Assembly: GCF_947504215.1 (NCBI RefSeq)
Contig: NZ_CANNGO010000002.1
Coordinates: forward strand, 186,001-250,000
Direction of reading: 5' to 3'
From: an uncultured Ruegeria sp.
GTDB taxonomy: Bacteria > Pseudomonadota > Alphaproteobacteria > Rhodobacterales > Rhodobacteraceae
DNA length: 64,000 nt
Of the stretch, positions 16,265 through 24,459 are shown in pieces. A model generated the notes under the pieces. It searched no databases. It was not told where the DNA came from and saw only the letters and a program-made list of their open reading frames with translations. Positions within the stretch are counted from its first letter, which is position 1; each line of letters begins with the position of its first letter. A program made the position numbers and the translations under genes.

Positions 16265-17293
16265 TCAAGAATAAAAATCCGCTGACCACAGGCTCAGTTC
16301 ATCCTGCTTTCCCGGTGCCTTGAATGAGGGTAGCCGGGTAAGTCTTTGATGATGTTCGATTGGCAGTTGACACACAACGTCGTTCGACAGGACGATATCC
16401 GCATTGAACATTTTTGCGGCACCTTCGATGCGGGCGGCGGTGTTCATGGGATCACCTAAAAGTGCGATCTCTTTCTTCCAGTCCCCAATCTCACCGGCGG
16501 CGACTTCGCCGCAGTGGATTGCCACTCGTATGCGCGCCGCGGCGCTATATCTTTTTTTGTAAAATTCAGCGCGGCTTGCCAGGATCCGGTGCATTTCCCG
16601 GGCACATGTCAGGCAAGTAGCGTTCGCGAGCCCATTTGATAGTTTCCATGTCACGATGACCGAGTCCCCGACATATTTGTGTACGTCCCCGCGCGTCATC
16701 TCTACCGCATCCGCAAGATCCAGGGCCACATCGCGCAGGAAGTCATGAAAGCGGAGCTGACCGATGGTTTCTGCCAGCGCCGTAGACCCGATGACATCGG
16801 CGAAAAGAATGACACGCTGCTCTAACCGCGCTTTAGTATAGCGCCCTGTAAAGAGGGCGACAGTAGCCTCTTTTCCGAGTAGGCGCGTGACCTCGATACC
16901 GATCGAAAAGGCAAAGGCAATGGCAGCGGATATGGCAAAAAGTTCCGCGAAGGCTGGGCCTTTCCAGGGTTGATCGGTGTCGGTCAACATATCAGGAACA
17001 AGCAGGCCGAAGACGATAAAGAGGCTATACGCACCGCCCCTAAGGATCATCAGAAGAATAGGGCGCAATCGGCGTGTCATTCTGCGTTTCGGGTTCGAGA
17101 AAACCTGATATTCGGCAAGTAAACAGCACAGAGAAATGACGAAACCGGTCAATGCGCCGGTCCAGATGTCACTCCACAAGGTATCGGGTGACGCCCGCAC
17201 GGCACCGATCACTGCGCCAGTCAACGAGGAAAGAGCGATCACTTTCGCCGAGACATTTATGGATCGGGAGAAGAACGCGCCCATTTGGTGCAT
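16265..17293 (-). CDS. Membrane-anchored class III adenylate cyclase, antisense inside the GTA cluster
   Basis: The 342-residue protein has about four N-terminal transmembrane segments (around 18-32, 43-60, 80-100 and 113-134) and a C-terminal class III cyclase domain. Metal-binding Asp166 (FADVIGST) and Asp210 (KYVGDSV) are present. Lys206 and Asp281 (LGD) suit adenine recognition, and Asn284 and Arg288 (NTAARIEG) suit the transition state. It should therefore make cAMP. GAAGG lies 7 nt before the ATG at 17293. It lies on the opposite strand between g2 and g3, where the canonical GTA cluster has no such gene, so it is probably an insertion. Confidence 0.92.
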   Translation of the reverse strand: MHQMGAFFSRSINVSAKVIALSSLTGAVIGAVRASPDTLWSDIWTGALTGFVISLCCLLAEYQVFSNPKRRMTRRLRPILLMILRGGAYSLFIVFGLLVPDMLTDTDQPWKGPAFAELFAISAAIAFAFSIGIEVTRLLGKEATVALFTGRYTKARLEQRVILFADVIGSTALAETIGQLRFHDFLRDVALDLADAVEMTRGDVHKYVGDSVIVTWKLSNGLANATCLTCAREMHRILASRAEFYKKRYSAAARIRVAIHCGEVAAGEIGDWKKEIALLGDPMNTAARIEGAAKMFNADIVLSNDVVCQLPIEHHQRLTRLPSFKAPGKQDELSLWSADFYS

Positions 17294-17520
17294 ATATAGG
17301 CCTTCGTGGCTGGAGACTAAAAAGTGAGGTAAGAGCGGCGGATACGCTCGTATCCTAAGGCCAACCTTCTTGGGTGCAAGCGAGATGGGTTTTTTTCCCT
17401 CTGTTCAAGGGGGAGTGGTTGTTGCCCAACACCCGCACGCCCCGTTCCCGAGGCTTAAACTTCTCTCCATCATAACTCCTTTCAACAAGCCGGGCAGAGC
17501 GGCGGCTGAAAGGAGCACAG

Positions 17521-18684
17521 ATGGTATTCGATTTCTTGCGTCGTGGATCGACTGGTGAGGCGCCTGAGGCAAAAGCAAGTGCTGCGGGGCCCGTGGTGGC
17601 GTGGCAGACGGGTGGGCGTGTGGCGTGGAGCGCCAGAGATACCGTCTCGCTGACGCGGACGGGGTTTTCGGGGAACCCGGTGGGGTTCCGCTCGGTCAAG
17701 CTGATTGCTGAGGCGGCGGCGGCCTTACCTTTGGTGCTGCAGGATCAGGGACAGCGCTATGATGTGCATCCGATCATATCCCTGATGCGCCGGCCGAATG
17801 CGGCGCAGGGGCGGGCGGAGTTGATGGAGGCGCTGTTCGGGCAGTTGCTGCTGTCGGGCAATGCCTATGTCGAGGCTGTGCAGGCTGAAGAAGGCTTGCC
17901 GGTTGAACTGCACGTTTTGCGCTCGGACCGGATGAGCGTGGTGCCGGGGGCGGATGGTTGGCCCAAGGCGTATGATTACTCGGTGGGTGGTAAGAAACAC
18001 CGGTTTGCGGCTGATGCGATCTGTCATATCAAGTCGTTCCACCCGCAGGATGATCACTATGGGTTCTCGCCGATGCAGGCGGCGGCGATGGCGATTGATG
18101 TGCATAACAGCGCGTCGCGGTGGTCGAAATCTCTGCTGGACAATGCCGCGCGGCCTTCGGGCGCGCTGGTGTGGAAGGGCGGCGATGGCCATGGGGTTAT
18201 GGCTGAGGATCAGTTCCGTCGCCTCTCGGATGAGATCGAGCAGAACTATCGTGGGGCGCGCAATGCAGGCCGTCCGATGGTTCTGGAAGGGGGGCTGGAT
18301 TGGAAACCGATGGGTTTCTCGCCCTCAGACATGGAGTTTCAAAAGACCAAGGAAGCCGCCGCCCGCGAGATCGCGCTGGCCTTTGGGGTCCCGCCGATGC
18401 TGCTGGGGATACAAGGCGACGCGACCTATTCGAACTATCAGGAGGCCAACCGGGCGTTTTATCGCCTGACTGTGTTGCCCCTGGTGACGCGGGTGGCGGC
18501 GGCGGTGTCGGAGTGGTTGGCGGGCTTCACTGGTGAGGAGCTGGTGCTGAAGCCCGATCTGGATCAGGTGCCCGCGTTGTCTGCTGAACGCGATGCGCAA
18601 TGGACGCGGGTGAGCCGTGCCGAATTCCTAACGGATGCCGAGAAACGTGCGCTGCTGGGGCTGCCGGAGCGTGCCGATGAGTGA
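17521..18684 (+). CDS. GTA g3, portal protein (HK97 type)
   Basis: The portal forms the ring at the head vertex through which DNA enters. The 387-residue product has the family features: VKLIAEAAAALPLVL near the N-terminus, MRRPNAAQGRAELMEAL, AVQAEEGLPVELHVLRSDRM, and the helix region with FGVPPMLLGIQGDATYSNYQEANRAFYRLTVLPL. AAGGAG lies 5 nt upstream of the ATG. A new transcription unit must reach it from within the 227-bp gap after the cyclase start or by read-through from g2. Confidence 0.94.
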   Translation: MVFDFLRRGSTGEAPEAKASAAGPVVAWQTGGRVAWSARDTVSLTRTGFSGNPVGFRSVKLIAEAAAALPLVLQDQGQRYDVHPIISLMRRPNAAQGRAELMEALFGQLLLSGNAYVEAVQAEEGLPVELHVLRSDRMSVVPGADGWPKAYDYSVGGKKHRFAADAICHIKSFHPQDDHYGFSPMQAAAMAIDVHNSASRWSKSLLDNAARPSGALVWKGGDGHGVMAEDQFRRLSDEIEQNYRGARNAGRPMVLEGGLDWKPMGFSPSDMEFQKTKEAAAREIALAFGVPPMLLGIQGDATYSNYQEANRAFYRLTVLPLVTRVAAAVSEWLAGFTGEELVLKPDLDQVPALSAERDAQWTRVSRAEFLTDAEKRALLGLPERADE

Positions 18685-18895
18685 GGGATACCCGCCGTTC
18701 GAATGCGCGCCGGGCCTGCGTTTGGCTGCGCATGAGCGGGTGGCCGAGATCCAGCACGAACATCTATGTCGGCGGCTGGATCAGATCGAAGAGATGATGG
18801 AGCGGTTGGAGAAGCGTTTGTGGCTGGCGGTCTATGGCGTGGCGGCGGTGATCCTAGCGCAGGCGTTCCAGTCTATTCTGGTAGCAACGCCGTGA
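18677..18895 (+). CDS. GTA g3.5, head formation protein
   Basis: This small 72-residue protein is encoded between portal and protease, overlapping the portal gene by 8 bp. It begins MSEGYPPFECAPGLRLAAHERVAEIQHEHL and ends in a hydrophobic segment (WLAVYGVAAVILAQAFQSILV) preceded by a charged helix with ERLEKR. This matches the position and look of the R. capsulatus GTA head formation gene g3.5. A possible membrane helix at the C-terminus is visible. The biochemical role is not known to me. Confidence 0.82.
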   Translation: MSEGYPPFECAPGLRLAAHERVAEIQHEHLCRRLDQIEEMMERLEKRLWLAVYGVAAVILAQAFQSILVATP

Positions 18896-18921
18896 ATTCA
18901 GATGGTTATGAGGAGTTGTTC

Positions 18922-19467
18922 ATGGATTTGGAACGCAAGTTTACGCGGTTTGGCGAAGGGCTGTCCGTTTCTGAGGACGCAGTAATCGAAGGCTATGCCA
19001 GCCTGTTTGGTCAGGTCGATCAGGGCAGCGATGTGGTGCAGCGCGGGGCCTATCGCGGCTCGCTTGACGGGCTGGCCAAGGCGGGTCAGCGGGTCAAGAT
19101 GCTGTGGCAACACGATCCGGTACAACCCATCGGCGTTTGGGACGAGGTGCGTGAGGATGACCAGGGTCTGTGGGTCAAGGGGCGTTTGCTGGAGAGCACG
19201 CAGAAAGGTCTTGAAGCGGCCGAGCTGATCCGGGCGGGTGCCATTGATGGGCTATCGATTGGCTATCGCACCAAGCGGGCCGTGAAGAATGACAAGGGCC
19301 AGCGGGTCCTGACGGAACTGGAGCTGTGGGAGGTGTCGCTTGTGACGTTCCCGATGCTGCCCAGTGCGCGGGTGGCGGCAAAGGGGACGACCCAGGATGC
19401 CGAAGACATCCTGCGCAGTATTGCCGAGGTGTTCAACACTGCCCGGCTGGAGCTGGCGCGAACCTAG
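18922..19467 (+). CDS. GTA g4, HK97-family prohead protease
   Basis: The 181-residue protease trims the scaffold part of the capsid protein during head maturation. Family motifs are present: EGYASLFGQVD, RGAYRGSL, VKMLWQHDPVQPIGVW (with the catalytic His), and GLSIGYRTKRA (with the catalytic Ser). The start is the ATG at 18922 with AGGAG 6 nt upstream. The gene sits directly before the capsid gene as in HK97-like phages. Confidence 0.93.
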   Translation: MDLERKFTRFGEGLSVSEDAVIEGYASLFGQVDQGSDVVQRGAYRGSLDGLAKAGQRVKMLWQHDPVQPIGVWDEVREDDQGLWVKGRLLESTQKGLEAAELIRAGAIDGLSIGYRTKRAVKNDKGQRVLTELELWEVSLVTFPMLPSARVAAKGTTQDAEDILRSIAEVFNTARLELART

Positions 19468-19502
19468 CGCGCCGTAACCTCACCCCCAAAAAGGAAGTGC
19501 TG

Positions 19503-20681
19503 ATGAGGAAGACCGAAACCCCGGCCTTGACCGGAGAGGGTGTGCCCCTGGTTCAGGAGGTGAAGCAGGCAGTGGCCAGCTTCGTAAACGAATTCAAGGA
19601 CCTGAAGGCTGAAGTTAAAACCAAAATGCAACAGACAGAAGAGCGACTGACTATGCTGGATCGTAAATCAACCATGGCGGCGCGTCCGCATCTTGCGGCC
19701 TCGATCGAGGACGGCGCACCGCACCAGAAGGCCTTTGATGCCTATGTGCGCTCCGGTGAAGATGACGGGCTGCGCGGGCTGGAGATGGAGTCGAAGTCTC
19801 TGTCCAGCGCGGTGAACAGCGACGGTGGTTATCTGGTCGATCCCCAGACCACCGAGATCATCAAGTCTGTTTTGAAGTCGACCGCTTCGATCCGCTCGGT
19901 TGCCGGGGTGGTGAATGTCGAGGCGAACTCGTTCGATGTTCTGGTCGACCATACGGATGTCGGCGCGGGTTGGGCGGATGAAAGTTCGGACACAACCGAG
20001 ACGGCCACACCGATGATTGATCGCATCTCGATCCCGCTGCATGAGCTGAGCGCCTTGCCCAAGGCGTCGCAACGATTGCTGGATGACAGCGCGTTTGACG
20101 TGGAAGGCTGGTTGGCCGGTCGTATTGCAGACAAATTCGCGCGAGCCGAAGCGGCAGCCTTTATCAATGGCGATGGTGTGGACAAGCCTAAGGGCATTCT
20201 GACCCACAGAACCACTGCGAACGATGCCTGGATCTGGGGCAACTTGGGGTATGTGCCAACCGGTATCGACAGCGGCGTTGACGCAGATGCGATTGTCGAT
20301 GTGGTTTACGCGCTGGGCGCGCAGTACCGCGTCAACGGTACCTTTGTGATGAACTCTAAAACCGCCGGTGTTATCCGCAAGCTGAAAGACAGCGATGGCC
20401 GCTTCCTGTGGTCGGACGGTCTGGCTGCGGGTGAGCCCGCGCGTCTGATGGGGTATCCGGTACTGATCGCCGAGGATATGCCGGACGCGGCGACCGACAG
20501 CTTCTCAATCGCGTTTGGCGACTTCCAGTCCGGTTACACCATTGCTGAGCGTCCCGATCTGCGTGTTCTGCGCGATCCGTTCAGCGCCAAACCGCATGTC
20601 TTGTTCTACGCGACCAAGCGGGTGGGCGGCGACGTCAGCGACTTTGCGGCGATCAAGTTGCTGAAATTCGGCACCGCCTAA
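19503..20681 (+). CDS. GTA g5, major capsid protein (HK97 fold)
   Basis: The 392-residue product has a helical N-terminal scaffold-like part (to about residue 115, rich in Lys and Glu) and the HK97 capsid core (SLSSAVNSDGGYLVDPQTTEIIKSVL onward, then LMGYPVLIAEDMPDA and FGDFQSGYTIAER). The adjacent protease would remove the N-terminal part. The ATG at 19503 has AAGGAAG 5 nt upstream. The next gene starts 170 bp later, the longest gap between g3 and g15, and the gap contains GC-rich hairpins. Confidence 0.95.
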   Translation: MRKTETPALTGEGVPLVQEVKQAVASFVNEFKDLKAEVKTKMQQTEERLTMLDRKSTMAARPHLAASIEDGAPHQKAFDAYVRSGEDDGLRGLEMESKSLSSAVNSDGGYLVDPQTTEIIKSVLKSTASIRSVAGVVNVEANSFDVLVDHTDVGAGWADESSDTTETATPMIDRISIPLHELSALPKASQRLLDDSAFDVEGWLAGRIADKFARAEAAAFINGDGVDKPKGILTHRTTANDAWIWGNLGYVPTGIDSGVDADAIVDVVYALGAQYRVNGTFVMNSKTAGVIRKLKDSDGRFLWSDGLAAGEPARLMGYPVLIAEDMPDAATDSFSIAFGDFQSGYTIAERPDLRVLRDPFSAKPHVLFYATKRVGGDVSDFAAIKLLKFGTA

Positions 20682-20693
20682 GCGGTGACGGAT

Positions 20694-20715
20694 CCGGGGG
20701 GCCTTGGCCCCTCGG
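20694..20715 (+). other. GC-rich hairpin after the capsid gene
   Basis: CCG-GGGG pairs with CCCC-T-CGG (seven pairs, bulged T). It begins 13 bp after the capsid stop and has no T-run. A second hairpin (GGCCCCC/GGGGTCC) lies at 20816-20832. These may protect the capsid mRNA or reduce transcription of the later genes. Confidence 0.4.
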
Positions 20716-20851
20716 GCGGCGGGCGCGGGCTGGCGTAAGACCCCCCGCGTTGTCTAGCTGCTCCCCTCCGTCCGAGCAACGTGGGGCGGCGCGTGCCCGT
20801 CATTTTCCTGAGCGAGGCCCCCGGAGGGGTCCGAGATTGCGGAGTGAATAG

Positions 20852-21451
20852 ATGATGTTGATCGAAGAAACCGCCATCGCGGATGCGGCGCTGCCGGTGG
20901 ATCAGTTCAAAGCGCATTTGCGGCTAGGCACAGGTTTTGCCGAGGCGAGTCTACAAGACGAGGTCCTGAAGGGTTTTCTACGGGCGGCGATTGCGGCGAT
21001 TGAGGCGCGTACAGGCAAGGTGTTGATCGGGCATGAATTTTCGTGGAGCCTGAACAACTGGCGTGATCCGGCAGGCGAGGTATTACCGGTGGCGCCGGTC
21101 ACAGCGATTGATGCTGTAATGGTGACCGACACGGCTGGGGCCGAGACGGTCATAGACCAAGACGCCTACCGTTTGGAGCGGGATAGTCTGCGGCCTCGGA
21201 TACGACCGGTATCTGGCGCGCTGCCCGCGATTGCGACCGGTGGATCGGTCAAGATCGCCTTCACCGCAGGGATGGCTGTGGACTGGGATGGATTACCAGC
21301 CGATTTGGGGCAGGCGGTTCTGTTGTTAGCGGCGCATTACTATGAATACCGGGATGAAACGGCGTTGGGCGACGGCTGCATGCCTTTCGGTGTAACCAGT
21401 CTGATCCAGCGCTATCGGATGGTGCGGTTCGGCGCAGGAGTGGCGAAATGA
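20852..21451 (+). CDS. GTA g6, head-tail connector protein
   Basis: The 199-residue product resembles the phiE125 gp8/HK97 gp6 type of connector that binds under the portal. Visible features are LPVDQFKAHLRLGTGFAEASLQDEVLKGFLRAAIAAIEARTGKVL at the N-terminus and the helical FTAGMAVDWDGLPADLGQAVLLLAAHYYEYRD region. It is the first of a tightly packed run of tail-side genes, overlapping g7 by 4 bp (ATGA). Confidence 0.9.
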   Translation: MMLIEETAIADAALPVDQFKAHLRLGTGFAEASLQDEVLKGFLRAAIAAIEARTGKVLIGHEFSWSLNNWRDPAGEVLPVAPVTAIDAVMVTDTAGAETVIDQDAYRLERDSLRPRIRPVSGALPAIATGGSVKIAFTAGMAVDWDGLPADLGQAVLLLAAHYYEYRDETALGDGCMPFGVTSLIQRYRMVRFGAGVAK

Positions 21452-21786
21452 AGACGCCACGTTTGAACCGAAAGCTGGTGCTTGAAGCGCCAGTGCGGGT
21501 GGCCGATGGCGCAGGCGGCTATACCGAGATCTGGGCAGCTCAGGGAACGCTTTGGGCTGAGGTCAAGGCGCGCAGCGGGGCCGAGCGGCAGATCGCGGGT
21601 GTCCCCGTATCGCGTGTTGGCTATCGCATAGTTGTGCGGGGTGCGCCCGAGGGCTCGTCGATGCGGCCTGCGCCGGATCAGCGGTTTCGTGAGGGCAACC
21701 GCCGCTTCGTGATCCGGGCGATTGCCGAGCGCGACCCGCTTGGACAGTTTCTGACCTGTTTTGCAGATGAGGAGGTGGCGGCATGA
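21448..21786 (+). CDS. GTA g7, head closure (head-tail adaptor) protein
   Basis: This short protein of 112 residues matches the SPP1 gp16-like head-tail adaptor family. Its opening has the pattern LVLEAPVRVADGAGGYTEIW, then ARSGAER and RVGYRIVVRGAPE, and it ends with RFVIRAIAERDPLGQFLTCFADEE. It sits between connector and tail terminator and overlaps both by 4 bp, indicating translational coupling. Confidence 0.9.
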   Translation: MKTPRLNRKLVLEAPVRVADGAGGYTEIWAAQGTLWAEVKARSGAERQIAGVPVSRVGYRIVVRGAPEGSSMRPAPDQRFREGNRRFVIRAIAERDPLGQFLTCFADEEVAA

Positions 21787-22196
21787 GTTATGGCGTTTCG
21801 GCTGCTTTGCAGGCGGCGGTTTACCAGCAGTTGTCGGCGAATTCAGATGTCGTGACGTTGTCTGGTGGGGCCATTTACGACGCGGTTCCGGCAGGTGCAG
21901 TGCCGCAAACCTATGTGACGCTGGGCCCGGAAGATGTGCGCGAGGCCTCAGACAGGTCAGGTGCAGGGGCGGTGCATCGGTTCACGGTATCTGTCGTGTC
22001 AGAGGTCGCTGGGTTTGGCGCGGCCAAGACGTTGGCGGGAGCGGTATGTGATGCGCTGGAGAATGCGCCACTGACCTTGGACCGGGGCCGCCTGGTTGGG
22101 CTTTGGTTCGAACGGGCCTCAGCCAAGCGCACTGGAACCGGAGGTGCTGTGCGCCAGATCGATCTGAGATTCCGCGCCCGCGTGGAAGACAATTAA
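21783..22196 (+). CDS. GTA g8, tail terminator protein (DUF3168)
   Basis: The 137-residue product carries the DUF3168 pattern: GVSAALQAAVYQQLSAN, then GGAIYDAVPAGAVPQTYVTLG and the C-terminal LRFRARVEDN strand. In the R. capsulatus particle this protein closes the tail tube at the head side. Its start codon overlaps the g7 stop. The next gene starts 20 bp downstream. Confidence 0.9.
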   Translation: MSYGVSAALQAAVYQQLSANSDVVTLSGGAIYDAVPAGAVPQTYVTLGPEDVREASDRSGAGAVHRFTVSVVSEVAGFGAAKTLAGAVCDALENAPLTLDRGRLVGLWFERASAKRTGTGGAVRQIDLRFRARVEDN

Positions 22197-22216
22197 GCAA
22201 TCATTGGAGAGAGCAT

Positions 22217-22630
22217 ATGGGTGCCCAGAACGGTAAGGACCTGCTGGTCAAACTGGATATGAACGGCTCGGGGCTGTTCGAAACCATCGCGGGGCTGCGC
22301 GCCACACGGGTCAGTTTCAACGCCGAAAGTGTGGATGTCACCAGTCTGGAAAGTCAGGGTGGTTGGCGCGAGTTATTGTCCGGGGCGGGGGTTAAATCTG
22401 CTGCGATTTCGGGCTCGGGAGTGTTCAAGGACGAAGGTACTGATGAGCGCACCCGGCAGCTTTTTTTTGACAGCGAGACGCCCGGATTTCAGGTGATCAT
22501 CCCCGATTTTGGCATTGTCGAGGGGCCGTTTCAGGTGACCGGGATCGAGTATGCAGGATCACATAATGGCGAGGCCACCTATGAGATAAGCATGGCGAGT
22601 GCTGGTGCTTTGACCTTCACAGCGCTGTAA
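22217..22630 (+). CDS. GTA g9, major tail (tube) protein
   Basis: The 137-residue product begins MGAQNGKDLLVKLDMNGSG and continues with FETIAGLRATRVSFNAESVDVTSLES, typical of TP901-1-type major tail proteins that polymerise into the tail tube. Beta-rich sequence with VSGSGVFKDEGTDE-like turns follows. GGAGAGAG precedes the ATG at 22217. GTAs of this type have short tails and so need few rings of this protein. Confidence 0.92.
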   Translation: MGAQNGKDLLVKLDMNGSGLFETIAGLRATRVSFNAESVDVTSLESQGGWRELLSGAGVKSAAISGSGVFKDEGTDERTRQLFFDSETPGFQVIIPDFGIVEGPFQVTGIEYAGSHNGEATYEISMASAGALTFTAL

Positions 22631-22635
22631 CCCTG

Positions 22636-22956
22636 ATGGCAAATCCATGGACGGGAGAGGTGGCACTGACCATCGATGGGGAGCGGCGGCTCCTCAAACT
22701 GACATTGGGTGCATTGGCGGAATTGGAGCAAGAGCTGGAAACAGTGTCGCTGGTGGATCTGGTACAGCGTTTCGAAGGCGGGGTGTACTCCAGTAGCGAT
22801 GTTCTGGCGTTGATCGTAGCCGGGCTGCGGGGGGGCGGTGCGAATGTGCGCCGGGACGATCTGTTGAGTGCTGAAATTGAAGGCGGGCCGATGGCTGGCG
22901 CACGTGCAGCGGCCGAGTTGCTGGCGCGGGCGTTCATGGTTCCGGGTGACGCATGA
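22636..22956 (+). CDS. GTA g10, tail assembly chaperone-like protein
   Basis: The 106-residue product (NPWTGEVALTIDGERRLLKLTLGALAELEQELETVSLVDLVQRF) matches the g10 family found in GTA clusters and related phages, which is believed to act as a chaperone for tail assembly around the tape measure. It begins 5 bp after g9 and overlaps the next small gene by 4 bp. No enzymatic motif is visible. Confidence 0.87.
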   Translation: MANPWTGEVALTIDGERRLLKLTLGALAELEQELETVSLVDLVQRFEGGVYSSSDVLALIVAGLRGGGANVRRDDLLSAEIEGGPMAGARAAAELLARAFMVPGDA

Positions 22957-23162
22957 ACGGGTTGGACTGGCCCGTCCTGATGAGGGCCGGGCTGGTCGGC
23001 CTAAGGCTGCCTCCAGATCAATTCTGGCGCCTGACGCCGGTTGAGTTGCGGCTGATGCTGGGTCACGGCGGAGGTTTGCCGGCGATGAACAAGGCTGGTC
23101 TGGATGCCTTGCTAGTGGCCTATCCGGACAAGACACAAGGAGAGCGTGATGACGGATCGTGA
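22953..23162 (+). CDS. GTA g10.1, small tail assembly chaperone (rcc01693-like)
   Basis: The 69-residue product MNGLDWPVLMRAGLVGLRLPPDQFWRLTPVELRLMLG is a compact helical protein with the pattern of the rcc01693 family, normally encoded between g10 and the tape measure. It is easily missed because of its length, but the overlaps on both sides (4 bp with g10, 14 bp with g11) and the conserved LPPDQFWRLTP motif support it. Confidence 0.87.
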   Translation: MNGLDWPVLMRAGLVGLRLPPDQFWRLTPVELRLMLGHGGGLPAMNKAGLDALLVAYPDKTQGERDDGS

Positions 23163-23811
23163 CGGCTTTGACGACTTGCAGGAACGGGGCGAGGCGCTGG
23201 GTGACTCGCTGGGCGATGCTGCATCAATGGCAGCGGCTTTTGATGGGCAGATGAGGCGGATCAGTGCCGCTTTTGAGGAAACCGGCAAGGATGTCGCCAC
23301 GCTGGAGCGCGGCATGTCCGGTGGGTTGCGCAAGGCTTTTGATGGCGTGGTGCTGGATGGGATGAACTTGTCGGATGCGTTGGATGTACTGAAGAATTCG
23401 ATGATCCGCACCGCTTATTCTGCGGCGATCAAACCGGTGACGGACCATTTCGGCGGCATGCTTGCGGGTGGCATTGGTGGGCTGGTGCAAGGGCTGTTGC
23501 CTTTCGCGGATGGCGGCAGCTTTAGCCAGGGTCGGGTGATGCCATTTGCCAATGGTGGTGTGGTCAGCGGACCAACGACGTTCCCGATGCGTGGCGGAAC
23601 CGGTTTGATGGGCGAGGCCGGGCCTGAGGCGATCATGCCGCTTGCACGCGGGCCGGACGGAAAACTGGGCGTGCGAAGCGCGGGCGGCGGGCAGCCCGTG
23701 AACGTTGTGATGAATATTTCCACCCCGGATGTGCAGGGTTTCCGGCGCTCGCAAGGTCAGATCGCGGCTCAGATGAGCAGGGCGCTGGGCCGTGGCAATC
23801 GCAATAGATAA
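23149..23811 (+). CDS. GTA g11, tail tape measure protein
   Basis: The 220-residue product sets tail length and is very short for a tape measure, in line with the stubby GTA tail. The N-terminal half is helical (LQERGEALGDSLGDAASMAAAFDGQMRRI). The middle has glycine-rich hydrophobic stretches (FGGMLAGGIGGLVQGLLPFADGG), then GGVVSGPTTFPMRGGTGLMGEAGPEAIMPL, a tape-measure signature. I chose the ATG at 23149 with AAGGAG 6 nt upstream; the GTG just before it is in frame. Confidence 0.92.
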   Translation: MTDRDGFDDLQERGEALGDSLGDAASMAAAFDGQMRRISAAFEETGKDVATLERGMSGGLRKAFDGVVLDGMNLSDALDVLKNSMIRTAYSAAIKPVTDHFGGMLAGGIGGLVQGLLPFADGGSFSQGRVMPFANGGVVSGPTTFPMRGGTGLMGEAGPEAIMPLARGPDGKLGVRSAGGGQPVNVVMNISTPDVQGFRRSQGQIAAQMSRALGRGNRNR

Positions 23812-23826
23812 ACGAGGGAGCAGGTC

Positions 23827-24459
23827 ATGAGTTTTCATGAGGTAAGGTTTCCGGCGAGTCTGAGTTTTGGCTCGGTCGGTGGTCCGGAACGGCGTACGGA
23901 TGTCGTGACTTTGGCCAATGGGTTCGAGGAACGCAACACGCCCTGGGCCCATTCGCGGCGGCGCTATGATGCGGGTCTGGGAATGCGGTCCCTTGATGAC
24001 ATTGAAACGCTGATTTCCTTTTTCGAAGCACGCCAAGGTCAGATGTTCGGGTTTCGTTGGAAAGACTGGTCGGACTTCAAGTCCGGCAAGGCGACCGCCG
24101 AGGTCACGGGCGAAGACCAGGTCATCGCGCGCGGTGATGGGGTGCAGACCCGGTTTCAACTGGTCAAAACCTATAGCTCGGGCGGGGTCAGCTATGTCCG
24201 CCCGATTGCGAAACCGGTGCTGGGAACGGTGCGTTTAGGTTTGGATCAGGACGAAGTTCGGGAGGGGGTCGACTTTGAAGTGGATCTGACAACCGGGACG
24301 GTCACATTTGCTGACCCGCCGCCCGAAGAGGTCGACATCACGGCCGGGTTCGAATTTGACGTGCCGGTGCGCTTTGATACCGAGAAGATCCAGACCAGTG
24401 TCGCCAGCTTTCAAGCGGGCGATGCACCAAGTGTTCCAGTGGTCGAGGTACGGGTTTGA
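23827..24459 (+). CDS. GTA g12, distal tail protein (DUF2460)
   Basis: The 210-residue product starts MSFHEVRFPASLSFGSVGGPERRTDVV and has RNTPWAHSRRRYDAG and FRWKDWSDFKSG, the hallmark of the DUF2460/TIGR02217 family. In the R. capsulatus particle this is the distal tail ring that joins the tube to the hub. GGGAGCAGGTC lies just upstream of the ATG. It shares its last base with the start codon of g13 (TGATG). Confidence 0.93.
   Translation: MSFHEVRFPASLSFGSVGGPERRTDVVTLANGFEERNTPWAHSRRRYDAGLGMRSLDDIETLISFFEARQGQMFGFRWKDWSDFKSGKATAEVTGEDQVIARGDGVQTRFQLVKTYSSGGVSYVRPIAKPVLGTVRLGLDQDEVREGVDFEVDLTTGTVTFADPPPEEVDITAGFEFDVPVRFDTEKIQTSVASFQAGDAPSVPVVEVRV

Noticed and set aside
23224..24159. Long minus-strand frame opposite GTA g11 and g12
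   Set aside because: It spans two conserved plus-strand genes and has shadow-type composition (His, Arg, Pro).
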